Assembly (NCBI GenBank): GCA_017311185.1
Contig: JAESUZ010004907.1
Span: 62,001 to 126,000 of the forward strand
Source: Proteles cristata cristata
Lineage: Eukaryota; Chordata; Mammalia; Carnivora; Hyaenidae
Direction: 5' to 3'
Length of the DNA stretch: 64,000 nucleotides
Of the stretch, positions 1 through 12,732 are shown piece by piece. Positions within the stretch are counted from its first letter, which is position 1, and each line of letters begins with the position of its first letter. The notes under the pieces are model-generated. The model did no database searches. It was not told the origin of the DNA and was given only the letters and a program-made list of their open reading frames with translations. The translations under genes were made by a program, and so were the position numbers.

Positions 1-3000
1 AGAGATTCATTACACGTTAGCTTCTAAAAGACTCTCAGGATCCTGCTGAGTTGTCATTTGCTTAACTTTGTGTAATCCGGGTAAACACAGTTGGAAAAAG
101 GTGATTTTGTATTTGGTCATAGTGCACTGCGCCGAAAGCATCTGACCACATCGATGGCCAGCAGATTTAGTCCAGTGGGGACTTCACTCTGTTGGGCCAT
201 CACTGGAGAATGCTGGTCGTAAAGCCTTACATTCCAGAGTGGTTGGTGGTATTAGCCCACAGACTTTATGCTTGAATGAAGTCAAGCTGGGCTTGCTCCC
301 GGGAGGCTCTTACATGCCACCGAGGAGTGAAGAGAATTCCATGGTGGGCACTGAAACTGAGAAGTCACTTTCAACACGCAGTGCTGCTAAATAAAATAGG
401 AGCTTCTTGAAGGACCGGCAGGATCTCTGAATGAATGTACTCGCAGATCCCTCAAGAGCCCAGAGAGGTCACCTGATGGCCCCACGACCATCCTGAAGGG
501 GGAAAACACACAGCAAGAAGTGATCGAAAGAGAATGGCTATATCGTGCGATCCTAATTGGGCACGTGCGGTCCTGAGCACACCCGTGCTGTGTCCTGAGT
601 GTGCACGCTACGTTCTGGCCACAGCAGGCTATGTCTCCTGTCAGCATTAGGCTCTCTACAGAGGCCTTTCGCAATGCGAGTCTGAAGAGGTGAATCTCGA
701 TTCCCAATTTGTCACGAAACGCCATCACAGTTCTTTTTAGGTCTAAACTTGTTGTATCTTAAATGCACTTGGCTCCTGACACATTTTGTAGTCCACTGAT
801 GTGAGAGTATTACATTTCACTAACTTAATACGACAAAATGAGTCTTATTTTCGGTTGCTAGGAGGCTGCCCGTGCGATCCCTAACTTGCGGCTAATAAGC
901 ACCTGCTGAAACCTGGAGTCAGGTCACTGCGAGGGTACCCAGATGTCATCAGTTTGTTTTGATCTGCAAGTGGTGATACACTGTCTGTGAATGTTCCAGC
1001 TTCTCTTACACCACAGCTACCTCATTTGCCAAATATGGGAATGATCCTTTGTTCATGTTAATTGAAAATGACATCCTTATTCATCATATGCAATTTTTTT
1101 AGTCATTAAAATTCTGTCCAAAGCCTATCCAACTGAGGGGAACGGCTGAGTAATACCCTGGGCTTGTTCATCTATTGTTATCAGCCTTCCGTTTTATCCT
1201 CCTGACATGAACGGAAACAAGAACTCTGATGTCCAAACTCTGCCTTTGACTCGGCACCCAAAACGTCATGCTGGAGCAATTAGACTCACGATCTGGAAAC
1301 GTAGTTTTGGCCTAACTTATCCAGAAAATGTCCAGAGTCTCTCATTTCCCTTGGAGGTTCAAGACTTGGGCCTGATTGTATTTCTGGTAGAAATATAAAT
1401 TCTTAGGATACAGTTTCCTTTACATTGTTTGTCCCCTACGCCCGCATTAAGTACACGATGGAGCGCTGTCTAGCGCCATCGATGAAGACAGTGAACTGAA
1501 ATGAAACCTGAAAGGGAAAAACACCTCGCACAATAACTCTGGATCTAAATTATACTGCTAATCATCACCCGAATTAAGATCTAGCCACAGGCTGTATCTG
1601 TTCAACGTCTTATTCTTTCTTTGTGACCTTCTGAAAAGTAGTAAAAACCACATTAAAATAATTTATATTCGATGTCACAACCGTGTTTTATTTTTTTTGT
1701 AATAAAGGTTTCCATCCCTTTGATTAAATTTATGTTTATATTTGACGTGTTCTGGAGGTACGTAAATTCTCATGACAGCAAAAGTCCACATACTCTCAGT
1801 ACCCAGGGCCAGGTTGAGTTGGATTTGGACACATGACATAAATAAAAGTGGTTTTATGTTTCACCTTCATCTGGTAGGTGAGCACTCCACCTTTTCTTGT
1901 GAAACATAATCGGTTGTGACACGGCAAAATTAGATCCTGGCTATTTATTATCTTCTGAAATCAAACCCCATAACTGGGAAAGCATGTGGTAGGTCTGCTA
2001 GAGCAGCTTGTATGCAGAGAGGAAAGGGGGAGGCTTTCCAGTTTTATAAGCCCAAGGTGATTTTCTCTAACATCTCGAGCATTTTAATTAATTACCCTGA
2101 AAGATTGAGTAAATTATTATTTGAATACTTTATGGTATTACATGTTAACGTTTCAAGGACAAAGTGCTGTACTTTGCTTTTCAACAATGCCTCATCTGTC
2201 AGAATATATCTTTGAAATTTATGTAGTTTGCCGCCGAGTAAAGGGGGGACGGACCTGGAGTCCTGTGACTTATCAGGAGACACCAGAGTTGAATGTGATC
2301 TCTCCCACGACAAAAGGACGATTTATCAATACCCGATTTCACGTCTGAAATTAACAAAATGAACGGGAAAATCAACTAGCTGCGTTTTCTCAGAACATGT
2401 TAAATAAAACTGGCTTTCTTGGATGAAATTCTTCTGATTTTGGGGTTTTTTTGGGGGGAACCCTTGGCAGAGCTGAAAGGCTAAGCAAATGCCTTCAAAT
2501 CAGACCCAGACAAATTTCACAAAAAATGGTTTTGGACATGACAGTCTCACGCTGGGCACCATGCTTCACCAACTATATGCCGTGAGAGCCGTGTTCTTCT
2601 GCTTATGCTGCTAGATAAAAGGTGTTTCCACTCCGATATCAAAATCTGGAAAGATATATATGAAAAAGCGGTCCTTAGCCTGCAGAAAGCCTTTGATGCT
2701 GAATTTGACAAAGTCTGTTTAAATGTAGGGAGTGCATCATATGTCATAGGCTGCTCAGTTGATCTTTGTAACCAGTAACAAGCTTCCTTTTGCAGATATA
2801 ATCTTTCTTTCTCCATAAGAGCGCTCAACCTTTTACTAACTTCATCCTACCATCAGTAGATTAGATTAAATCCCCATTTACTGCATCATATTAATATTTT
2901 CAATGGCACACTAATCCAAGAAATAAATGTGCCAGTTTCTATGGCTACATGGTAATGGGCATAGCCATCAGAGAGTGCCTTCAGGCCACATGAAAGACTT

Positions 3001-6000
3001 AATGTACAGATTGAATAGAGAAGCACATTATTTATTATGAAGCTATCAAGCTGAGAAATTTAGCAATCTCAATTTTTAGATTTGCTCATTTGACCTGGGC
3101 CAATTTGCCCCACTGGTAATACTGAATATTTAGTATCACAATGTTTTTGCAGGTTTAAGGATAAAGTGGTCACGCTAATTTGATTCAGAGCAGTTTATTG
3201 AATTGAATGCTTTTATGTCCCTGAAATGTTTATTGATACTTCTTTTTTGGTTTAAGTGACTTAAAATGTAAGTGGGACCAAGGTGTAGACCCCCTGTATA
3301 ATGCTGATGAGGGGAGTCTATTTAGCAGAAACAGTAACAGAGAGAGATGGAAACAAACCTGCCTGGCCTGATTCTGTCATCTGGGGGAACAGGTGGGGAG
3401 AGGTAAAAATAGGAATGGCGATGGGGAGTGAAAGAATGTATTCCCCACAACTTCTCTATTCCCAGAGTCAAACAAGGTTTTGTTCTCCGTGAGCTTTGGA
3501 GGGAAGGTTTGATTCAAGTAGAAAGTCTGTAAAGGGAACTTCAGAGAAAGGAAGGTTTGCAAAGAAAAGCCTCTCTCGCTCTCTTTCTCCCAAACCTCAC
3601 ACCCTCTCTTTCCTTTCTACAGTAAGAGAGACCCTCAGATTATTTGGTAAAATGGAAGAGACCCTCTCCCAACACATCCCGCCGGCTCCCTTCCGCATAC
3701 TGACATTCGAGCCAAAAGCGAAATTGGAAATGACCATTTCAAATCGGTCGTTTGGCATCATATAACTTTAAAAAGTCAGACACGTTTAATGGGTGCTACT
3801 TTTCTTAAAAGCGAACGTAGACAGATGAATTTAGGACTTGAAAGCAGTCGTTGGTTGCTGCTGGTCGCTAAAATGGATAGAATTGGGATAGAACTAATTG
3901 TTGCTAATTGGTTCATTCATTCATTGAACGGTGCACATAAAAATCGAAGGGATTGCTTTCTTTGAAGTTTCACAGTAGAATACATTTCAGATCAAAGGCT
4001 GTTTTGCTCAATGCAATGGTGGAGTATTGGGACAAATTGTGAACATTTTCGGGAATGTAGATGTGGAGGGCCCACTGCTGACTGTCCACTTGGGAGATTT
4101 TGTTGCTTGGTCTGTTCCTTGATTATTTGGCATACTTTATCGTCCAAAAAGACATAGAATCCGGAGTTACTGTGGCAGAGCATTCATCAGCATATCTGAT
4201 GATGTTCACATTTACATTACATTTGGAAAATTCTGTTTTAGTTTGGGATTTGGATAGAGAATGTTTAAATTTTGTGGATAGTTTACCATGTTCCAAAAAT
4301 CTGTTGGAAGAATTATTTTTCTAATCTTCCTTTACACTTTCTAAGAGAGCTACTATTAGCAAGGTACTGTTACTAATAGTATTTTACCATTGACAACAGC
4401 TGACATTTCCAGGAATTCACATGTCAATAAACTTGTAGAAGGGGCCGGGGTGGGGGCTGAGGGCAGACAGGAGAGAATTAGCAGAGCATATTAGTGGCTT
4501 TAACCAAGCCCTCCCAATCTGTTGAAGTTTCCAACTTTACGTTCTGGAAAAGTCCATTTCCTGTAAGTCAGAGTAACGCTCCTGACAACATTGTGTCAGC
4601 CATCAATGGTAAAGAGAAGTAGCTGATGATAATAACAGGCAACTTAAAGTTGAGAACAGACAGAAAGCTGTTACCAACAAATTGGTTTGCAATAAATGTC
4701 TGTGCGAATTGGTGTATTTTAATTTTATTAGAGAATGTTACCTGTCCCTCCACTGAAAAGTGGCTGCAGCAGGCTTCTTGTGGCTATTTTCTGGCACAGT
4801 ATTGACAAAATCATCCCCTACTTTCTCTAAGAAGTAATTAAGGAGCTCGTTGTTCTTACAGAAACACATATTTCTTTTTCTTTGCCTCTAGAACATTTGG
4901 TTTGTGTTTTGACAATAAAAACATGATATTTTAAGACTTCTTTCAGAATTCAAGCACAAAATACGTAAAAGGCTCAATTTAAAATAAATACATACTTTTA
5001 TAAACCTAGGGAATAGAATACGTATTTTAGTAAGGGCATTCTGGGGCTAGTCCTGTTGAAAGTTATTTAAGCCTGTGAGTAAAAGAGATGTTTCCTACCA
5101 TAAAGTTCTTTATGGCCTGAGCTTTAAAAGGATTAAATGTATTGTATACCTAAAACACTGAGTATCTGTAGTCTTGCTGTCATAAAATCCTTCACGTAGC
5201 AACAAGTATCTTCTCTATTAACAGCACTTTTCAATTGAAGTTAAAAATATGAGGGATTCCCCCCCCCCATATTCCTCCACTGAGTTTTGCTGGTGAGTTT
5301 AGAAAGGATCAATGCAAATACTCATACAGAAGAAAACGTGAAAGGAAATTTCTATAGCATTTCCCCAGCTTGGTTCCTAAAAGAGTGAGTTATCGTTTCT
5401 CTCTCCCAGGGTCATTAATAATGACAGACGTACACGGTGCAGGGTTCACCTACATTATTGTCAGTAGTGGGGTTGGCAAGAGAATATTTATTACAAGAAG
5501 AGGAGGGACAGAGAGACATGATGTTGAAACAGAAGACAAGACCAGAGTTCAATGGTTTTTTTCTATTGAAATAAAATATAATCATTCCCTAAGCTTTCTT
5601 AATAGCATTATTTCAAAGCACTCTTATTGCGAATATATTTCATCCCCCCAAATGTTCCTTGTCGTGTTGACTTAAAAACAGAAAATGATCAGGCACTCAT
5701 TTTAATTTTATTTTTCCAGTAAACCTGTCTAATAACCAAATACATTAGGACGACTCTTAAAGTATCATTTGAAATATTGATAGGAGGGCTGTTTGATTGT
5801 CAAGGCCTCCTGCCCCCTACGATATACAGAACTGAGGAGGACTTAAAATACGGACAGCTCGCATTTAAATACTGATTTGAAATTTTACTGAAATGTATAT
5901 GAGAACAATAAATACAGGTTCCAAGATGAAGAGTTGACAGGGTACATTTGTGCTTCCCTCTCTCTTCCTTTCCGTTCCCTCCTTCCTCTGTCCTCCCCCC

Positions 6001-6499
6001 CCCACTTCTAATTTTAGCCTATTAAGACAACTATACTTGGAATTCCTTTCCTGAGTTAGTCTGTTGATTGTCCATCGAGGTACAAAGGAATGCCTGTACT
6101 TGGATCAGGTTTTCTCTGCCTGGCCCCACTCTCCCTCCCCCATCTACAGCAGTGCCTGTCCAGAAATAGCCTCTTCAGTGGAAATCTCTGACTGACTGCA
6201 AATTCTTTTTTAAAAAGAGGGGGTGGGGTAGGGAGAAATGAAATTGAATATCGTGACTTTTTCCCCCCTTCCTAACTTCAGAATAAAGGGAGGGAAGGGA
6301 CTCGGAACATAGCTTCATCACGCAAATTCACAAGAATGGAGATATACAAATAAAGACATGTGAAAAGAACTCTCACAAGCCATTTTAATCACTTGGCTGA
6401 CAAACGTCATACAGCCTCAGCGTTATTCTTGAGAAGGATTGTGGTTGTGACCAAGACACAGCCTCGGGTATGGCAGGCGTAGGTGTCTCATAAATGTTC
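1..6499. other. Single-copy DNA without recognised gene or repeat
   Basis: I see no SINE, LINE fragment, tRNA-like or coding structure here. Open frames reach at most 113 codons and none resembles a known protein. The only low-complexity features are a run of ten C at 5259-5268 and pyrimidine-rich stretches near 5.95-6.0 kb. A short imperfect hairpin lies at 1456-1481. This is one of the two longest SINE-free blocks of the window. Confidence 0.7.
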
Positions 6500-6612
6500 G
6501 CTTCCTTTACCTTTAAGGGCAAAATCAATTACCTTGTTCATTTTTCCCATCCCCTTAGCAATGGCATTGTGCCCACATCCAGAAGGCATTCAGTAAACGT
6601 GTGTTTAATGTA
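6500..6612 (+). mobile_element. L2 or MIR 3' end fragment
   Basis: The segment ends in a degenerate version of the L2/MIR tail (an AGTGCCTGGCACATAGTAGG-like stretch followed by a TCAATAAA-like stretch, here CATTCAGTAAACG). It is short and strongly diverged, so family and 5' limit are uncertain. Confidence 0.4.
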
Positions 6613-6880
6613 CGTAGGAAGGGTAGAGGTATATGCGACATTTGGCATTATTTAGTAAAATTCATACCCATAGATACGTTCTAAGGTAGTTATAGCTGTG
6701 CAGCCATACCGTTTCTAAGCAAACCCTCAGTGTTGGTCAGAAGTAGTTTCCACAGCGTTGTTTGACATGAGGAAACCTCCCATCTCATGGCCTCAAGGCC
6801 TCATGGGTAGGGTTTGGCCAAACTGACCCACTGAAAAGAACTGCTTTCAATTCCCCCAATTCTCTGTGGAAGATGTTCTT

Positions 6881-7120
6881 TATTTTTTTAATGTTTATTT
6901 ATTTATTTATTTATTTTGAGAGATAGACAGAGAGACAGAGACAGAGATGGTTGAGGAGGGGCGCAAAAGGAGAGGGAGAGAGAGAGAATCCCAAGCAGGC
7001 TCCTTGCTGTCAGAGCAGAGCCCAGTGTAGGGCTCGAACTCACAAACCGTGAGATCATGGCCTGAGCCTAAACCAAGGATGCTTCAGGATGCTTAACCAA
7101 CTGGGCCACTCAAGTGCCCT
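6881..7120 (-). mobile_element. CAN SINE (felid type), minus strand
   Basis: A T-rich tail with ATTT repeats is followed by the purine-rich body, the reversed B box (GGGCTCGAACTC) and a degraded head ending CACTCAAGTGCCCT. Flanking copies of AGATGTTC (6871-6878 and 7124-7131) are the probable target-site duplication. The head is diverged from the consensus CACCCAGGCGCCCC, so this is an older copy. Confidence 0.92.
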
Positions 7121-7134
7121 GAAAGATGTTCCTT

Positions 7135-8960
7135 TAAAGCATGCTTTTAAATCATATTCATTCTCTTATTTGAAAGAAAAAAATTAATGCCTTTTCCAAA
7201 TTCAAACCCAGCAAAACAAATACAAAGTTTTATGGAATCAAATGGAACTAATATCCCAAAGTCGCTAGTCATGTGCTATCGAATGGTATTAACAAGATTA
7301 GAGCAAAATCAGAGCTCATGTAAAAACTAAACCGTTCAAAACCCTGTCCTCAGATAGAATGGATCCCTACTTTCAGTTGTCTGGCGACATTCAGATCAGA
7401 GAAACAAATTAAAACAGATCTTTTTGATGACAAGGCTCAAGGTAAAACAATTTTATCATTTTCCCCCTTTATAAATATTTAATCATCCAACTTAAATTCT
7501 GGAAAAATGGAAAGCAATCCAAGCACAGTTTTCAGGAAAGGTGTAGTTATACAGTAGCCGCGGAAAGGCTGTCAGACTGTATTCGCTGTTTTTTAAATAA
7601 TTCTTACTGTCAGTTACCCACGACTTTTTCAAACAGGCTGGCATTCTGTTATTCCTTTGCCTCAGTTTTCTCCACTTCTTCACTGTTGCTTTGAACGTGA
7701 TGCCAAAGGAAACCGGTGCGCCATCTTGCCTGACAAGTTACGGTTACTAGAGTGTTCCCAAGTCATGTGATCAATACCTTCTGAGCTGTTTTATTCTACT
7801 TTACTTAGGCATCATGTAAAGACATTGTTTCCAAGTGCAACTTTTCAGGGAAACTGCATGATGCTCTGAATGTGCAATCAAAACGTGAAATGTGCGCCAC
7901 CACACACCCATTGAGTGTGTCTTGTGCCATGACAGAAATCTTAGAAAACCTCAAGCAAGTGAGGGTGTGTTGTTTAGGAATCTTGTGTCCAAGCCAGACC
8001 TCAATGTTTGCTGTCTCACAATTCATTTGTGCTGGGATCCTGAATGTCCTTGAATACTCCCTCCCTATGCAAGAATCCGATTGCTTCCTTCTTAGGACCT
8101 TTCGCTTGCACTGTCCGAGACAGCATGTAAAGATCTAATTTCCACCGACCTGCAGGTGAACTCTGACCAGTGGGTAGGCACTGCTGTCCCGGGCTCTGTG
8201 AGGGACACTGGTGGTTGGCAGAGCCCAGAAGACCGCTGCTCCAGCCACTTGCTTGCCATCCATCTCTGCTCTGTCGCAAGAGTCGTAAACTAGCCCCTGA
8301 AACTCTACCTCCGGAGCTGGGGACGTAGCACAGGTCGAGTTAGGCTTTATGCTTCTTGGCGACAGTACTAATGTGTTTCATAATGTACTTGCTTGTGTGG
8401 ATAATACTTTTTGCTCCATGTCCTGTTCTCTTTATTGTTTCCCTCCTAAGTGGATTCATTTTCTCGCTGCAACGGTGCACGCGTTCCCAAGTGCAACCCA
8501 GGCTGGGCTAGAAGCAACGAGTTGCTACTTATTACATTTAGCATTTGTCTTACCATGAGGTAAGGGGCCAAAATGATTGTTCCATATATAGGGCTGCCAG
8601 GCTTTCAATTCCCTCTATTCTTTATAGTCCAATAAATAAATTTTCCTTTTTTTAATAGCACGTTTTCTACATCATAGCCCTTAGCAAACAAGCAAGAATC
8701 AATAAGTATCGAACTTCATTCAGCATCAACTGTGTAAATAAAATGTCAATTGTCCAGGCTCATAGTCTGGAAGAGCCATCGTCTTTCATGAAGTCTATCT
8801 GGAACCTTCTGGCTCCCACCAGGAGGGAATCGGGGCAGGTGCAATTCTCTGTGCCAGGATGATAGGAAGTCTATGGTTGTACAGATCCTGAATGCTTCAG
8901 AAAGCTCAATGAGAGGAATGTCAAGAGACTTAAGCCTCCCCTGGTCCTGTCTCATTTTAG
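7135..8960. other. Single-copy DNA, nothing recognised
   Basis: No repeat or coding signature is apparent. Overlapping open frames of 73-88 codons at 7.8-8.3 kb on both strands have no recognisable domain and look fortuitous. Confidence 0.6.
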
Positions 8961-8969
8961 AAGTATACA

Positions 8970-9186
8970 ACATCGGGTGCCTGGGTGGCTCAGTCAGATA
9001 AGCATCCGACTTTAGCTCAGGTCACGAGCTCATGGTTCGTGAGTTCAAGTCCCACATCAGGCTCGGTGCTGGCAGCTCAGAGCCTGGAGCCTGCTTCGGA
9101 TCCTGTGTCTCTCTTTCTCTCTTTCCCACCCCCGCTCATACTCTGTCTCTCTCAAAAATAAACATTAAAAGAATTTTAAAAAGAAT
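8970..9186 (+). mobile_element. CAN SINE (felid type), plus strand
   Basis: It starts at GGGTGCCTGGGTGGCTCAG and continues through a B-box-like GAGTTCAAGTCCC, a CAGAGCCTGGAGCCTGCTTC core, a CT-rich body and the tail AAAAATAAACATTAAAA. Target-site duplication AAGTATACA (8961-8969) is matched by AAGTGTACA (9187-9195). The body is full length. Confidence 0.95.
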
Positions 9187-9504
9187 AAGTGTACATACTC
9201 TTTCAGAGACTTTAGGATGCACAACTGAAGAAGACACTTTAAACTTACATGCGTTCTCAGGAACAGATAAAAATCCTTATGTACGGGCTCACGAGGGAAA
9301 GAAAGACCCAGAGTCACAGTGTGGACACAGGCATCTGTGAGCATGTTAGGAATACTGTGCTCATTGGCAGAACCAAGAACACTTCCTCTCACTGTCATAG
9401 TCTTTAAACTACAGACGGGAACGTTCATAGTTTCAGCGACAGTTGTCACGTGTGACTGCTGTAGAATTCCTCATAGGTATTCATCCCGGACCAGAGCCCC
9501 CGTG

Positions 9505-9715
9505 TGCAGTCAGTAGGGCTCTGATGGCATGGGACAGAGGTCTGCCTGAAACACGGGTCCTACGGAGCCCTGTGACCTGACCCAGTCTTACTCTCTCTGC
9601 CTTCGACAGGCTTGGTAAAATGAAAAAAATCCTACTGGCTTTTTTGGGGTTTTGTGAGGACTGACTTACGAGATGATGTATATGAAACTGCTTTATAAAG
9701 TGCAATGCAGATGAT
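9505..9715 (+). mobile_element. MIR SINE, plus strand
   Basis: The order of blocks matches MIR: a CCTGTGACCTGACC segment, a TTACTCTCTCTGCCTTCG segment, GGTAAAATGAAAA, then GGGGTTTTGTGAGGACTGA and ATGATGTATATGAAACTGCT. It is diverged, as expected for an element older than the placental radiation. A 74-codon minus-strand frame over it is fortuitous. Confidence 0.7.
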
Positions 9716-9957
9716 ATTCTAGAATTGCTGCTGATAGTGGCATAGTTGTTTCTATTATTAGACTACGAATTTGACCCTGAATTTAAGTATTTGGAGAGAC
9801 CGGATATGATGCAATGAGAGAACTTTATAAAGCAGAATATAATAAAATGTGGGGCTGGCATTTTGGGGGCTGAAAAGATCCGACATAGGATTCCTAATGG
9901 AAAGAGTATCTTTTTGACTAGAGAAATGGTTTCATTTAAAATATACATGAGAGACAG

Positions 9958-10155
9958 TTTTTTAAAATTTTATTTTAGAGAAAGAGAGAGAAAGAGTCCA
10001 AGTAGGGGACAGAGGCAGAGGGAGACAGAGGAAGAATCTCAGGTAGGCTCCATGCTCAGTGTGGAGCCTGAAGTGGGGCTTGATCCCACGACCCTGATCA
10101 TGACCTGAACTGAAATTAAAAGTCAGACGCTCAACCGAGTCACCCAGGCACCCCA
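9958..10155 (-). mobile_element. CAN SINE of older carnivore-wide type, minus strand
   Basis: The reversed head ends CACCCAGGCACCCC and the body lacks the felid-type segment. It reads CCATGCTCAGTGTGGAGCC next to GGGGCTTGATCCCACGACCC, like the shorter SINEC forms shared with dogs. Flanks AGACAGTTT and AGGCTGTTT are a possible degenerate duplication. Confidence 0.9.
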
Positions 10156-10324
10156 CCGTGAGGCTGTTTCTTTATAACAACCATAATGGCAAAACCATTA
10201 CCAGCGTGAAAAACACCCGTTATGTTAATCACATTGGATATTTTTATCCCCCCAGGAAATTGAGATTTTCAAGTAAGGGGAGGCCAAAAGCATATATGTT
10301 TAGTTTAACATGATGTCAAACCTA

Positions 10325-10340
10325 TCTAGTTGACATTATT
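10325..10340. repeat. Target-site duplication of the following SINE, left copy
   Basis: TCTAGTTGACATTATT occurs here and again at 10556-10571 without a mismatch, bracketing the SINE at 10341-10553. Sixteen identical bases indicate a recent insertion. Confidence 0.93.
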
Positions 10341-10553
10341 ATTATTATTATTTTTATTTCTAGGAGAGAGAGAGAGAGAGACAGCGTGAGCAGGGGAAGG
10401 TCAGAGAGAGAGGGAGTCACAGACTGAAACAGGCTCCAGGCTCTGAGCTGGCAGTCAGCACAGAGCCCGACGCGGGGCTCGAACCCACAAACCGCGAGAT
10501 CATGACCTGAGCGAAAGTCGGACGCTTAACCGACTAAGCCACCCAGGCGCCCC
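10341..10553 (-). mobile_element. Young felid CAN SINE, minus strand
   Basis: The copy is near consensus: an ATT-rich tail, CTAGGAGAGAG, GAGTCACAGACTGAAACAGG, GAGCTGGCAGTCAGCACAG, GGGGCTCGAACCCACAAACC (intact B box when reversed), and the head end CCACCCAGGCGCCCC. The GCCAGCTC insertion-type body and the GTCTGTGACTCCC motif on its sense strand mark the youngest subfamily seen in this window. A perfect 16-bp target-site duplication surrounds it. Confidence 0.97.
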
Positions 10554-10730
10554 TCTCTAGTTGACATTATTAAGAATTCTTTTTTAAAAATTAAGTAGTT
10601 ATGTTTGGTTTGTCTCCAGTCTCACCAGTGTAAAAAATTCACATTCACCACTATAGGCAAGACCAGAGTTAAGCATCATTTAAAGTACCCTCCCACAGCA
10701 TCTTCCTTGTCTCTCTGATATTTCTTTCTA

Positions 10731-11233
10731 CAATTCTTCCTCGACTTATGATGAGATTCCTTTCCAATAAACCCATCATTCCGATAAGCCTGTCACAAAT
10801 CGAAAATATAAGCCAAAAGTACACGTAATACACTTCACCCTCTGGACAGCATAGCTCAGCCTAGCCTATCTTACGCATGCCTGGAACACTTAATGGGCCT
10901 ACAGTTGGACAAAATCATCTAACCCAAAGCTTATTTTGTAATAAAATGTCTGCTCCCTCACGTAATGTATTGAATACTGTACTGCAGGTGAAAAGCAGAA
11001 TGGTTGCGAGTGTATCAGTGGTTGAGCCCGCTGATCATGGGGTGGACTGAGAGCTGCAGCCGCTACCATTGCCCAGCATCGTGAGAGGGTAGTGTACCCG
11101 CACCTCTAGCCCGGGAAAAGATCCAAATTCCAAATTCAAAGTATGGTTTCCTCTGTGTCCTTAATGCTTCCATGCCATCATCAAGTCAAAAGTATCATAA
11201 ATGAAACCATCTTAAGTTGGAGACCGTCTGCAG
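10731..11233. mobile_element. Tigger-like (pogo class) non-autonomous DNA transposon
   Basis: The ends form degenerate terminal inverted repeats: TCCTCGACTTATGATG near the start and its near-complement CATCTTAAGTTGGAGA near the end. TA dinucleotides lie at both borders (10729-10730, 11234-11235), as expected for pogo/Tigger targets. The interior resembles the well-known mammalian Tigger-derived repeat that begins CGACTTACGATGGG and contains ATAGCTTAGCCTAGCCTA and CTAACACAAAGC; the copy here has ATAGCTCAGCCTAGCCTA. There is no transposase frame, and the exact subfamily is not assigned. Confidence 0.75.
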
Positions 11234-11235
11234 TA

Positions 11236-12714
11236 AGAGGCTTCTTATTACTGGATAGTTTGTCGTAGCTCGCTTTGCTGAATGACTGATTTTCATATCA
11301 TGAACAGCCTTTCCTAAGGAGCTCCTTGCAGTATGATGTCTACGGCAGCCCTCTTACTGGCATGCTTTCTCAGAGACAAACACTGAATTCTTTCAGCCAA
11401 GTCATTTGTACTATTGCTAGCTTCTCGTCGATGTGTATCATCCATTGGACGTCCCTTTCCTTGAAAGATTCTTCTTACTTAGTTTACATCACCTTACTCT
11501 CTCTGGGACCTTCTAGACCCTTTAGCCTTCTCTGTCTCCTTGCATGGACACTTCATGAACCCTTAATGATGGGCAAGCCATTCGACCTGACCTTCACTGA
11601 AGAAAAAGAATGATTCTGACATCTGTTAAAATAGAAAGACTTTGAGGTGGTGTCAAGACTGCTGCAATAGGGAAGAAAAAATAGGACCAATTCTAAATAC
11701 AGTGAGAATAAGTGGGAATTGATAGGAGCTAGTTTGAAGATTTATCTGCTGTCTCTGCCTTCAGCTCAGTTTACATGGAACAGACCGACTGGTGGTCTGA
11801 TCGTCCTCTGTCACAATTTAATTCTCTGATTCCTCAAGAAGGCTGCTTACCTTCTCTTGCATGAAACCTTAACCCTTCCTTGTATTGCCTCCTCGCGATG
11901 CTAGCCCAATGTTTCCAATGGCCTGGAATCCTTTGCTCTCGCTCAGCGTTGGACATTCCCACCTTGAATGTTTGTGCTTGACCCAGATTCTTGAAGCACA
12001 GAGTGAAGGGCTACATCCTACGTCTCGATTTTTCCCAATTTCTGTTCACTGTGATTTTTTTTCAAATTTCAATTTCTGGCTATAACGTTCGGAAGCAGAC
12101 TGCTATATTTTAGTACTTAACATGACACTATTTTTGTACTATATTTCATTGTCACTTCATCAGTGGTTGTGAATAACATCTCAACAATTAGGTTGAGCTT
12201 TAGGAGCCAGACATTTTTCATCTAGATCCATCTGGTTATCTTTCGGGACACATCTTAGATAAATCTGAATTCAATCCTTATTGCTTCATCGATGATCGGT
12301 TTTCTTACCAGGAAAATGTTTTATGCTTCACCTGATGTTTTTTCTCTGTTCTACAAATACTCAGCGTTTTGTTAAGAAATGCAAAGGTAGGAAGATTATT
12401 TACTGGGTAGTTATCAAATATTTCTTAAGTACACTCATCCTCTGAGAACTTGGACAGCAATATTAGCAAAGTACACAGTTCTTTGCCTCTCTTCAATTGA
12501 AGCTTGATAGCTATTTGTTCAGAGAACCAAAATACAGAGTGTTTGCAGAGAGATTTATTGTTGGAAAAATTAGGAACTGAGAGGTGAAGTGATCTGTCCA
12601 AGGGCTGAAGTGAAGAATTAAAATTATTATGTGCTGTCTTTTTTTTATGAGAATACAATTTTTTAAAAAAATAAGGCAAAATATATAACTATCAAAGACA
12701 GTGGGAAAGTAGGA
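11236..12714. other. Single-copy DNA, nothing recognised
   Basis: A 95-codon plus-strand frame (11326-11613) and a 66-codon frame (11885-12085) are present. Neither has a recognisable domain, a splice context or a coding-like composition that I can defend. The rest is AT-rich unique sequence. Confidence 0.55.
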
Positions 12715-12732
12715 GAATGTTGAATGAACTTT

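Noticed and set aside
387..728. 113-codon minus-strand open frame
   Set aside because: No recognisable domain, no other sign of coding, and frames of this length are expected by chance in 64 kb.
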